Shown piece by piece: positions 1-5,840 of a DNA stretch of 7,339 bases (its first letter is position 1; each line of letters opens with the position of its first letter). The translations under genes and the position numbers were made by a program. Under the pieces are notes generated by a model. That model was not told the origin of the DNA. It searched no databases and worked only from the letters and a program-made list of their open reading frames with translations. Origin of the DNA: Candidatus Eiseniibacteriota bacterium (GTDB lineage: Bacteria > Arandabacterota > Arandabacteria > JAGLYR01); assembly GCA_023132135.1 (NCBI GenBank), contig JAGLYR010000295.1, positions 1 to 7,339 of the forward strand, given 5' to 3'.

Positions 1-273
1 CCCCAGACCATGCGACATGACGATGCAAGGTACGGGAGCTGAGTGTGCCTCCGGGAGATACAGCCAGGCGCTCAGTGATGTTGCCCTGACTTCGAAGGCT
101 ACATCCTTCCTTGGCCCGAATCGCTGGGTCTCCTTCTCCTGGCGAGGGTGTCTCGCCTTTCCCAGGCGTTGCTCTGGGACCGAGAAGCCAGGAATCAGGG
201 CTACGATCAGCAGATAGATGACAAACGCTCCAATGATGACACCGATAGTGATGCCAATATAAGGAAGGATCAT
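1..273 (-). CDS. Membrane-anchored alpha/beta hydrolase, N-terminal 91 residues (truncated by window edge)
   Basis: This reading frame is open from an ATG at 273 down to base 1 and has no stop, so the rest of the gene lies outside the window. The 91 visible residues begin with a hydrophobic segment (about residues 5-29, rich in I, V, L and G) that would act as an uncleaved signal anchor. A basic linker follows (about 36-57), then a beta-strand-rich stretch (VAFEVRATSLSAWLYLP) and finally CIVMSHGLG at 83-91. A hydrophobic strand followed by HG is the usual oxyanion-hole strand of alpha/beta hydrolases of the dienelactone hydrolase or acyl-peptidase type. The catalytic Ser, Asp and His are not visible, so substrate and activity cannot be named. 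A GGAG lies about 8 nt before the ATG. The gene lies 63 bp downstream of the membrane-protein gene on the same strand and may share its transcript. Confidence 0.72.
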   Translation of the reverse strand, partial: MILPYIGITIGVIIGAFVIYLLIVALIPGFSVPEQRLGKARHPRQEKETQRFGPRKDVAFEVRATSLSAWLYLPEAHSAPVPCIVMSHGLG

Positions 274-308
274 TCCCTGTTCTCCGATTGAATGAGAGCG
301 CCTCAGCC

Positions 309-333
309 GCGCTTGGCAGTGGCTGCCAAGCGC
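309..333 (-). terminator. Strong 11-bp hairpin between two minus-strand genes
   Basis: GCGCTTGGCAG and CTGCCAAGCGC form a perfect 11-bp stem around a TGG loop. It begins 3 bp past the stop codon of the membrane-protein gene and ends 35 bp before the hydrolase start. No T-run follows on the minus strand, so it is not a textbook intrinsic terminator. It could be a transcript-stabilising or partially terminating (attenuating) hairpin within an operon. Confidence 0.45.
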
Positions 334-336
334 TAG

Positions 337-1293
337 CTAGGCAGCGCGTGAACAACGACCGCCGCCAATGAAACTGCGACGCGAAACGGCAACCGCAATG
401 AGCGTTGCCGCCGGTAGCGCCCCGACAAACAAAGCGAGGTGGTAGCCGCGTATTGGTGTCCCTGAGAGTGCCTCTGCCTCCAACGGGGCAAACGGCATCT
501 GAGCGACGATGTCACACAGTGGGTTGGTCAGAAACGTCACAGTCAAGGAGATCGTCATGAGACCGAGGAAGACAATAGCGCACCACCAGGCCCAGTAGCA
601 CCTTCGCGCAACTCCCCAAGCGAGTATCACAGCTGTGGCGATCGAGAGATCGATGATCAACACTCCCGGAAGGCCAAGAACCACCCGGCCGAATAGCGGA
701 AAGAAGCCGCCGAAGAGCAGCGGAAAGTGAAGAGTCAATGCTACCAACACCATAAGGCTGCCCGCGACCTTCACGGCCTCAGGGGTGTCAGACAGCCAAT
801 TCGACGGGACATCGGCCGCCTGAAACACTCGCCGTGCAGTCCGACTCCGATAGAAACGCAGCAACGCAATCGGAAGAACTGGATACAGCAGTATGAACCC
901 CAGCGCCACAATTGGCAGACTGGCCAGGCTTAGTTCCTTGGATGTCACTAGCATCATTAGTGCTATCAACGACAAGGGCAACCCCACGATGAGCCAGTCA
1001 ACAAGCAACGTTGTCATTGCTGTCCGAGCCCACCAGCGAAGCTTCAGATGCCCGTATCCCAACGGGATGCACAACGCCGCAATGATGTAGTATCCGGCAA
1101 TCTGAATGGCGATGTTGGCGAACATCAACGAGCCGAATCCAAAGCCCTCATAGTGGAACCGACCACCTTCCTCGAACAGGTAGAATACGTGCGTCTCGGC
1201 GGGCCCAACCAGTGCACTTGCCACGCCAATCAGTAGCAGCACTATTCCGACAAGCCGGATCACTGCGATGGACCTCTGATCCAGGATCCTCAT
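337..1293 (-). CDS. Polytopic membrane protein of unknown function (318 aa, about 8 transmembrane helices)
   Basis: I do not recognise a family. The protein is dominated by hydrophobic helices at about residues 11-29, 53-80, 91-116, 123-147, 173-200, 203-229, 232-256 and 283-303. An aromatic and charged loop (ETHVFYLFEEGGRFHYEGFG, about 33-52) follows the first helix. A basic loop (RFYRSRTARRVF, about 146-157), probably cytoplasmic, follows the fourth. There is no obvious nucleotide-binding or catalytic motif. The frame stays open upstream to about 1605, but that extension is arginine- and proline-rich and reads like non-coding DNA. I chose the ATG at 1293 because AGAGGA lies about 6 nt before it and because MRILDQRS leads directly into the first helix. 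The gene ends with TAG at 337-339. The alpha/beta hydrolase follows in the same orientation, so the two may form an operon. Confidence 0.8.
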   Translation of the reverse strand: MRILDQRSIAVIRLVGIVLLLIGVASALVGPAETHVFYLFEEGGRFHYEGFGFGSLMFANIAIQIAGYYIIAALCIPLGYGHLKLRWWARTAMTTLLVDWLIVGLPLSLIALMMLVTSKELSLASLPIVALGFILLYPVLPIALLRFYRSRTARRVFQAADVPSNWLSDTPEAVKVAGSLMVLVALTLHFPLLFGGFFPLFGRVVLGLPGVLIIDLSIATAVILAWGVARRCYWAWWCAIVFLGLMTISLTVTFLTNPLCDIVAQMPFAPLEAEALSGTPIRGYHLALFVGALPAATLIAVAVSRRSFIGGGRCSRAA

Positions 1294-1610
1294 CCCACTT
1301 CCTCTGGATACACAAGAGAACGCGCGCTGTCTAACTGTGAGTATGTTGTTCCGTCCTCGCGGCCAATAACGTGACGGTAGAGAAACAGCAGCGCGCTGAG
1401 AGACGCTACCCCGATTGCTGCACCATGTCAAGAGGCGGTACCGACGCGGGTGCAAAGGTGGGTGTCGCCGGGAATAGCAAGGCGAGTGACCAAAGGCTTG
1501 CTTCTCTCCTGCTCTCGGTGCAGCGGACGGCAAGTTCGAAACCGGTGTCGTATCCGCAGAGTTCCCAATTTGGTAATATAATATTAGGTCACGATTTGGG
1601 AACAAACTTC
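1294..1610. other. Intergenic region between divergent genes
   Basis: I see no convincing gene here. The open frames on both strands have low-complexity, arginine-rich compositions. On the minus strand, a weak promoter candidate for the membrane-protein gene reads CATACT (complement of 1340-1345) with TTATTG 18 bp upstream (complement of 1364-1369); only the -10 is close to consensus. A 10-bp palindrome CAGCGCGCTG lies near 1388-1397, with no assigned role. The right end holds the palindromic, AT-rich control region listed separately. Confidence 0.5.
1561..1603. promoter_or_regulatory. Nested palindromes upstream of the higBA promoter (candidate operator)
   Basis: An outer inverted repeat, GTTCCCAA (1561-1568) and TTGGGAAC (1596-1603), encloses an inner AT-only palindrome TAATATAATATTA (1574-1586), perfect around its central base. 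The two centres are offset by about 2 bp. The block ends 7 bp before the -35 box. HigA-type antitoxins bind palindromes in their own promoter region, so this is a reasonable candidate operator, but the position is upstream of the -35 rather than over it. The AT-rich core could also act as an upstream promoter element. Confidence 0.45.
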
Positions 1611-1646
1611 TTGACAGACTTGCGACGGCTCGCTATACTGGGTTCA
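1611..1646 (+). promoter_or_regulatory. Sigma70 promoter of the toxin-antitoxin operon
   Basis: The -35 box is a perfect TTGACA (1611-1616), the spacer is exactly 17 bp, and the -10 box is TATACT (1634-1639), five of six consensus bases. Transcription would start at about 1645-1647, on the toxin ATG at 1646, so the mRNA is predicted to be leaderless or nearly so. No other promoter in the window is this close to consensus. Confidence 0.85.
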
Positions 1647-1930
1647 TGAGGGTTCTCGGCAAGGAACGGATTCACGAGGCTATCGCGAAACACGCGGACG
1701 CCGGCCCTCGACTTCGAGCATGGCTTGCTGAGGCAGAGGACGCGAAATGGACAAGCTCGAGGGATGTCAAACGCAGGTACCCATCTGTCAGCTTCCTTGG
1801 CGGGAATCGAGTTATCTTCAACATAGGCGGCAACAACTACCGGCTTGTGGCGAGCGCGGCGTACAACACGGATACGGTTCTCGTTGAGTGGTTCGGCACC
1901 CACGCGCAGTATTCGAAGAAGAGGTTCTAG
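1646..1930 (+). CDS. higB: HigB-type mRNA interferase toxin (PF09907-like, 94 aa)
   Basis: This is a small RelE-fold toxin of the E. coli HigB (YgjN) type, whose family members cleave mRNA at the ribosome and arrest translation. The 94 residues match the family's usual length. They show its landmarks in order: an N-terminal MRVLGKERIHEA strand and helix, a conserved Trp (W35) before the SSRDVKRRYPSVSFL segment, the signature FNIGGNNYRLVA (58-69), and the C-terminal GTHAQY (84-89) with His86 and Tyr89. The ATG at 1646 is used because homologues begin M-x-[VL]. No Shine-Dalgarno site precedes it and it coincides with the predicted transcription start. The toxin comes before the antitoxin, which is the characteristic higBA order. 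The TAG stop (1928-1930) overlaps the ribosome-binding site of the next gene, so the two are probably translationally coupled. Family assignment rests on motif recognition, not a search. Confidence 0.9.
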   Translation: MRVLGKERIHEAIAKHADAGPRLRAWLAEAEDAKWTSSRDVKRRYPSVSFLGGNRVIFNIGGNNYRLVASAAYNTDTVLVEWFGTHAQYSKKRF

Positions 1931-1938
1931 GAGGGGAC
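1929..1938 (+). promoter_or_regulatory. Strong ribosome-binding site of the antitoxin gene
   Basis: AGGAGG (1929-1934) overlaps the last two bases of the toxin stop codon and sits 4 bp before the ATG at 1939. It decides the antitoxin start: an in-frame ATG 51 bases upstream at 1888 lies inside the toxin gene and has no such site. Confidence 0.8.
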
Positions 1939-3156
1939 ATGGCCAAGGTGATTAAGAACAGAAGCGAGTACGAAGCGGCTCTGCGTGAAATGGAGACCCT
2001 TGTGTCGTCCGATCCACTGCCGAACACGGAAGATGGAGCAAGGCTGGAGCTCCTCGCCTTGCTGATCTCAACCTATGAAGATGAACGCTTTCCGGTGGCG
2101 AATCCGACCGCCGCTGAAGCCATACGGTTCCGAATGGAGCAACTTGGACTTACCCAACGAGATTTGGTCCCGTACATTGGAAGCCGAAGCCGTGTGTCTG
2201 AAGTGCTGAACGGCAAGCGCTCCCTCACGATGAAAATGGCGCGTGCCCTACATAGAGAACTGCGGATTCCGGCTGGGTCTCTCTTGCAGGAAGTGTCGAG
2301 TAGTCTCATGGGGGCTGAGGGGCCCTTGGAGTGGAGCAAGTTCCCAACTAGTGTGATGATCAAACGCAACTGGTTTCCTGATTTCCAGGGTCGGCCATCC
2401 GATGGAGCCGCACATGCTGAGGATCTGGTTGCGGGACTATTGAGGAGAGCCCGGGTGCCGGAGCTGCAGTCAGCGTTTTTGCGTCAACACGTTCGCTCCG
2501 GCTCGGAAATGGACAGATATGCCCTGTTGGCATGGTGGGCGCGGGCTGTCGAACTGGCGCGCGTTCAGCGACTGAGTGGCGTGTACCGGCCCGGAGCGAT
2601 AGACGACTCCTTCATGACTGATCTCGTTCGCCTGAGTTATCTCAGCGACGGTCCAAGACTCGCAAAGGAGTACCTCTCAAAGCACGGGATCCATCTGGTG
2701 ATTCTCGCTCATTTGCCGAGGACACATCTGGATGGTGCTGCTGCCCTGCTCGATGATGGCGCACCAGCCGTGATCCTGACGCTCAGGTATGATCGACTGG
2801 ACAACTTCTGGTTCTGCCTGTGCCACGAGCTGGGTCATATCGCCCTTCATCTACGTGAAGACAAAGAATCGCGCTACTTCGACGACCTTGATGTGCAGGG
2901 AGACTCGTCTGAAGTAGAGGCAGATCGCTTCGCGGAGAGGTCACTGATTCCGCCCAGAAGCTGGGGCAGGACAGCGGTGCGGCGGCAGTACAGTATTCAA
3001 GGCGTACGCGAGTACGCTAGTCGACTCAGAATCCATCCCGGCATCATCGCAGGCCAGATTCGCCGCGAGCAGAATAACTACCGCATTCTCTGGTCTCTGG
3101 TTGGAAACAAAGAGGTCCGGAAGCACTTTCCAGGCTTCGAGGCCGGCGTCGGCTAG
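1939..3156 (+). CDS. higA: HigA-type antitoxin fused to an ImmA/IrrE (M78) zinc metallopeptidase (405 aa)
   Basis: Residues 1-117 read as a complete HigA antitoxin of the COG5499 type. There is an N-terminal helical region (KNRSEYEAALREMETL through ISTYEDERFPV), then an XRE-like helix-turn-helix with EAIRFRMEQLGLTQRDLVPYIG (about 60-81) and the recognition-helix signature GSRSRVSEVLNGKRSLT (81-97). Ordinary HigA proteins end near here. This one continues through a linker (about 118-225) into an ImmA/IrrE-type domain. That domain has FWFCLCHELGHIALH with the HExxH zinc motif at 296-300 (catalytic Glu297), and then EADRFAERSLIP, whose Glu327 lies 27 residues after His300, where this family's third ligand is expected. 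ATG 1939 is chosen from its AGGAGG site. It is 8 bp downstream of the toxin gene in one operon. The expected roles are toxin neutralisation and repression of the promoter at 1611; the protease target is unknown and could be the antitoxin part itself (inference). Confidence 0.88.
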   Translation: MAKVIKNRSEYEAALREMETLVSSDPLPNTEDGARLELLALLISTYEDERFPVANPTAAEAIRFRMEQLGLTQRDLVPYIGSRSRVSEVLNGKRSLTMKMARALHRELRIPAGSLLQEVSSSLMGAEGPLEWSKFPTSVMIKRNWFPDFQGRPSDGAAHAEDLVAGLLRRARVPELQSAFLRQHVRSGSEMDRYALLAWWARAVELARVQRLSGVYRPGAIDDSFMTDLVRLSYLSDGPRLAKEYLSKHGIHLVILAHLPRTHLDGAAALLDDGAPAVILTLRYDRLDNFWFCLCHELGHIALHLREDKESRYFDDLDVQGDSSEVEADRFAERSLIPPRSWGRTAVRRQYSIQGVREYASRLRIHPGIIAGQIRREQNNYRILWSLVGNKEVRKHFPGFEAGVG

Positions 3157-3176
3157 CCTTTTGGGTTTTCCCCTAT

Positions 3177-3363
3177 TTAGGGCGCTTTGGGGTCAGGTCT
3201 TGCAATGACACATTCTGGGGTCTAACTCGTTGTTTTCTCAGATCTTCGCACCACCCGACCGACGGCGGTCCAGCGTACCCCGAAGAGATCTGTCAACAGC
3301 TGTTATTTCAACACTTGCGTCCGGTTTTGTTGCATTGCAAGACCTGACCCGAAAGCGCCCTAA
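3177..3363. mobile_element. 187-bp decayed transposon-like element (MITE/REP type) with 31-bp inverted repeats
   Basis: The left arm (3177-3207) and the reverse complement of the right arm (3333-3363) agree at 30 of 31 positions; the single mismatch is base 3189. The arms contain the motif GGGTCAGGTCTTGCAATG. From memory, this kind of GGTCAGGTCTTG terminus is common beside IS200/REP-associated transposase genes in environmental genomes; I could not check this. The interior holds no intact gene but has a relic of a transposase-like helix-turn-helix tail on the minus strand. Two shorter symmetries are also present: CAGATCTTCG (3240-3249) against CGAAGAGATCTG (3281-3292), and the perfect palindrome AACAGCTGTT (3295-3304). 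The element starts 20 bp after the antitoxin stop. Confidence 0.65.
3222..3299 (-). pseudogene. Relic of a helix-turn-helix C-terminal tail, probably of an IS200/REP-associated transposase
   Basis: Read on the minus strand, 25 codons ending in TAG (3222-3224) give LLTDLFGVRWTAVGRVVRR followed by SEKTTS. The pattern LF-G-V-x-x-T-A-V-x-R-x-V-R-R is a typical helix-turn-helix, like the DNA-binding tails found at the C-terminus of some Y1 (REP-associated tyrosine) transposases. A TAA stop lies in the same frame two codons upstream (CAG, then TAA), and no catalytic HUH domain is present. Only the end of a gene survives, between the inverted repeats. Chance similarity over 25 codons cannot be excluded. 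Confidence 0.4.
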
Positions 3364-3383
3364 GACCTGACCCGAAAGCGCCC
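3339..3383. repeat. Two tandem copies of a 22-bp repeat at the right end of the element
   Basis: The 22-bp unit beginning AAGACCTGACCCG and ending AAAGCGCCC occurs at 3339-3360 and again at 3362-3383, identical and offset by 23 bp. The first copy is the outer part of the right inverted-repeat arm; the second lies outside the element. The extra copy suggests a nested insertion, a second degenerate element end, or slippage duplication. Confidence 0.85.
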
Positions 3384-3460
3384 GTATCAGCCGCGAGCGT
3401 TAAGGCTGGCGCGGCGGGTGCATACGCTGGTCGGGTGCCCAGCCTCTTGCTCGCACGGCT

Positions 3461-4438
3461 TCACTCACCTATCCGTAGCCCTCCACTTCGACCACCGTCC
3501 ACTGGGAATGGCTCCGATATTCTCCGCCGTTTCCACCGCGACAGCTCCTTCATCTCCCTTACCCGCCGAAGCCCCTCCTCCGTCACGCCTGCTGCTCTCA
3601 CCACCCCTTTGCTCAAACCCCCCGCCAGATAGTCTAGCCCTATGTCGATCTTGCTGTAGCTCATCCCCAGCGCATACTCATCGCTAATCCCTCTCATCAT
3701 GTCCGGTGATGGCGCTTGCTGTCGAATCTCACCCGGCACCCCGAGGTACCGGGCAAGCTGTCGCACTTGCGTCTTGTACAGCCCAATCAGCGGCTGGTAT
3801 GGAAGATCATCCACTCCATCCTTCACGAACCAGCCTACCTCCCATTCGGACCGGTTGGCCCCTCCGAGCAGTAGCCAGTTCCGGGCTCTGGCCTTTGACT
3901 CCAACACCTCACGGCGATAGCGATGCCTGGCGTAGAACAACTCTTCTGCGTACCGGTTGACAAACCTGAGTACTGAGCCCCGAGGTCTGCGGTCTCCGAC
4001 CTTACCTCCCCCTGCTCGCAGCGACGACACAAACGGGGTCTCCCCGGCCATCAAGTGATACAATCTGTACATGAACCGGTTGATGAATGGTGACAGTCGT
4101 GTTATCCGCATCCCCCACGAAGTATAGATGCCCCCTTCCCTCCTGCCCGGTTCGATACTCTCAGTCTCCAGTTCGATTCCCAGCCAGTGCGCTACTTGTC
4201 CAGCATTGGATCCTTGACCTCGCTCACTGTCCCAATCGTAGAGATACATCGCATGAACAGAGCTCTCACCTAATGACCGTGTAGCCAGAGCCACAAGTAC
4301 GGCAGAATCGACCCCTCCGCTCAGCCCAGCCAGAACACCTCTCGCAGAATGCCGTGCGCAGAGGTGATGCAGGTACTCGGCCACAGCCTTAACCGCGCGT
4401 TCTTCATCGATCCTTAAGAGTGCACTTGCTGTTATCAT
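3461..4438 (-). CDS. NAD+ synthetase-family ATP pyrophosphatase (NadE-like, 325 aa)
   Basis: NadE adenylates nicotinic acid adenine dinucleotide and amidates it to NAD+ in the cytoplasm. The protein shows the N-type ATP pyrophosphatase loop GLSGGVDSAVLVALA (38-52, P-loop SGGVDS). A region matching the NadE core follows: ARHRYRREVL (170-179), LLLGGANRSE (189-198, compare the usual GTGNKSE), KDGVDDLPYQPLIGLYKTQVRQLARYLGVP (206-235) and a C-terminal DEYALGMSYSKIDIGLDYL (253-271), with basic residues near the end where NadE has a KR motif. No amidase domain is attached, so ammonia or a separate glutaminase would supply nitrogen. Residues about 101-165 look like an insertion compared with standard NadE. 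The frame stays open to a TTG at 4459 inside a repeat, but ATG 4438 is preferred, though its ribosome site is weak (GGAG 14 nt away). Another ATP pyrophosphatase amidation or thiolation role remains possible. Confidence 0.75.
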   Translation of the reverse strand: MITASALLRIDEERAVKAVAEYLHHLCARHSARGVLAGLSGGVDSAVLVALATRSLGESSVHAMYLYDWDSERGQGSNAGQVAHWLGIELETESIEPGRREGGIYTSWGMRITRLSPFINRFMYRLYHLMAGETPFVSSLRAGGGKVGDRRPRGSVLRFVNRYAEELFYARHRYRREVLESKARARNWLLLGGANRSEWEVGWFVKDGVDDLPYQPLIGLYKTQVRQLARYLGVPGEIRQQAPSPDMMRGISDEYALGMSYSKIDIGLDYLAGGLSKGVVRAAGVTEEGLRRVREMKELSRWKRRRISEPFPVDGGRSGGLRIGE

Positions 4439-4458
4439 CACGCTTCTGAAAAGCTCCA

Positions 4459-4478
4459 ACCACGAAGCACACGAAGGA
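4459..4478. repeat. Short CACGAAG tandem motif between the ATPase and NadE-like genes
   Basis: CACGAAG occurs at 4461-4467 and again at 4470-4476, a 9-bp period, within the 45-bp gap between the two minus-strand genes. From memory, very similar ACCACGAAG..CACGAAG strings recur in intergenic DNA of many environmental bacteria; their function is unknown to me. The motif overlaps the upstream TTG alternative start of the NadE-like frame, which argues against that start. Confidence 0.35.
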
Positions 4479-4483
4479 GTTCT

Positions 4484-5788
4484 TCACTCCGGCAAGTTGA
4501 GGAGGAAGCGCCAGGCTGACACGACCTGTATCTTCCCACAGGCGACTTGGATCTCTTCCTCCTGGTTCCGCGTCACAATCGTGCCGGACTCCAACCCAAG
4601 CTCTGCCATAGCTTCGCTCAAAGCCGCGACTTCCCGTTTCCTGGTCTGTGGCTCAGCCATCGATTCGCAAACCTGGACCAGCAATCGGGTGCAATCCCGC
4701 AATTGTGCGACGAAGTCCACCTCCAGCCCGCCTTTCGTCTTGCAGTAATAGATGTCGGGCGAGATGCGCCGAAGCGCTGTGAACACGAGATTCTCCAGCA
4801 GATGCCCTGAGTTGACGAGAATGCCCGAGGCCACGGACGTGACCAGGGCATGATCGACGCAGTAGATCTTCTTCGGGTTGGTCTTGCTGCGGGCGAGGGA
4901 CGCGTCGAATATCCGCACGGTAAACAGGAAATAGGCATCTTCGAACCACTCCAGGTAGTCCGACACGGCTGACTTGGGAGCTTTGTGGCCCAATGATTTC
5001 AGATAGCCGGTGAGGCTGTTGACTGAATAGAGCGAGGCGGTGTTGTCTACCAGCCGGTGTGCGAGGTCTGTCAAGGCTCTGGGATGCGAAACGTCATGGC
5101 GCTCGATCAGGTCTCGGAACAGGACGGCGCGGAAGTATTCCTGGTGGATCCTGGTTCGCAGGTGCCGGTCAAGACCGGCTACTTCGGGAAAGCCTCCGGT
5201 CTCCCAGTACCTATCGAATACCTTCTGCACGAGAAGCCGCTTTTTTGTCGACAAGGGGCCCGCGCTTTCCGTCCCCTTGTAGTCCAGGTATTCTCTGAAA
5301 GAAAACGGAAACAGCTCCCACGACAACGCCCGGCCGCGCATCTGCGTGGCGATCTCCTTGGAGAGCATCTGGGCCGAGGAGCCTGTAAGAAAAACTTCGC
5401 ACTGTTCGGTCCGCATCAGGCGGTCCACAAAAGGTTCCCATCCTTCGACCGCCTGGATTTCATCGAAAAAGCAATAGACCGTCTCGGCGTTTTTCTTCTC
5501 CGGGTAGAGAGAGTAATAGGCCTCGGAGATCAGGCTGAGACCTTCCTGCTTCAGGTTATGGAGACGGTCATCGAAGAAGTTGACGTACAGAATGTTCTCG
5601 CGCGAGACGCCCTCATCCAGAAGCCGCGCGATGACCTGGAACAGATAGGTCGATTTCCCGCTTCGGCGCACCCCGATACAGACGGTGGCCTTGCCGGGGA
5701 CCGCCTCGACCTGCAAGCGCCTGGGCACCCCGGTTTCCAAACTGATTTCCTGGAAATCCAGAATGATCGATTTGATGGTTTCTATCAT
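4484..5788 (-). CDS. AAA+ ATPase with DUF4143 C-terminal domain (COG1373 type, 434 aa)
   Basis: The N-terminal half is an AAA_14-type ATPase domain: Walker A GVRRSGKST (39-47), Walker B VYCFFDE (104-110) followed by IQAVEGWE, sensor-1-like LTGSSAQML (134-142), and the RGRALSWELFPFSFREYL segment (151-168) that marks this family. The C-terminal half matches DUF4143. It has a winged-helix-like region (ALTDLAHRLVDNTASLYSVNSLTGYL, then the SDYLEWFEDAYFLF stretch to about 290) and a nuclease-like core with HLLENLVFTAL (329-339), GGLEVDFV (353-360) and LLVQVCE (369-375). The E-x-D pair resembles the PD-(D/E)xK fold, but the final Lys is not evident. The length is typical. The cellular role of these proteins is not established. 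The ATG at 5788 has AAGGA 6 nt upstream and a promoter about 50 bp upstream. The NadE-like gene follows 45 bp downstream on the same strand. Confidence 0.88.
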   Translation of the reverse strand: MIETIKSIILDFQEISLETGVPRRLQVEAVPGKATVCIGVRRSGKSTYLFQVIARLLDEGVSRENILYVNFFDDRLHNLKQEGLSLISEAYYSLYPEKKNAETVYCFFDEIQAVEGWEPFVDRLMRTEQCEVFLTGSSAQMLSKEIATQMRGRALSWELFPFSFREYLDYKGTESAGPLSTKKRLLVQKVFDRYWETGGFPEVAGLDRHLRTRIHQEYFRAVLFRDLIERHDVSHPRALTDLAHRLVDNTASLYSVNSLTGYLKSLGHKAPKSAVSDYLEWFEDAYFLFTVRIFDASLARSKTNPKKIYCVDHALVTSVASGILVNSGHLLENLVFTALRRISPDIYYCKTKGGLEVDFVAQLRDCTRLLVQVCESMAEPQTRKREVAALSEAMAELGLESGTIVTRNQEEEIQVACGKIQVVSAWRFLLNLPE

Positions 5789-5840
5789 GCGCCGTCCTTC
5801 TGGCTGCGTTCGTGTCCAGTCCGGGGCCTAACCGGGAACC

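Noticed and set aside
1534-1540. GTTCGAA resembling a tRNA T-loop
   Set aside because: The flanking bases do not pair into a T-stem and no acceptor, D or anticodon arm is present upstream.
1294-1605. Upstream extension of the membrane-protein frame (about 104 extra residues)
   Set aside because: The extension is arginine-, proline- and serine-rich with no hydrophobic or domain pattern, and the ATG at 1293 has a good ribosome site directly before the first helix.
1888-1938. Earlier ATG for the antitoxin gene at 1888
   Set aside because: It lies inside the toxin gene, lacks a ribosome site, and would add 17 residues not typical of HigA; ATG 1939 follows AGGAGG.
3157-3182. Possible intrinsic terminator for higBA (CCCTATTTAGGG palindrome and nearby T-runs)
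   Set aside because: The stem is only 5 bp with a 2-base loop, the T-runs lie before rather than after it, and it overlaps the inverted-repeat element.
3339-3383. Two 22-bp repeats considered as a CRISPR array
   Set aside because: There are only two copies, separated by a single base with no spacer, and one is part of an inverted-repeat arm.
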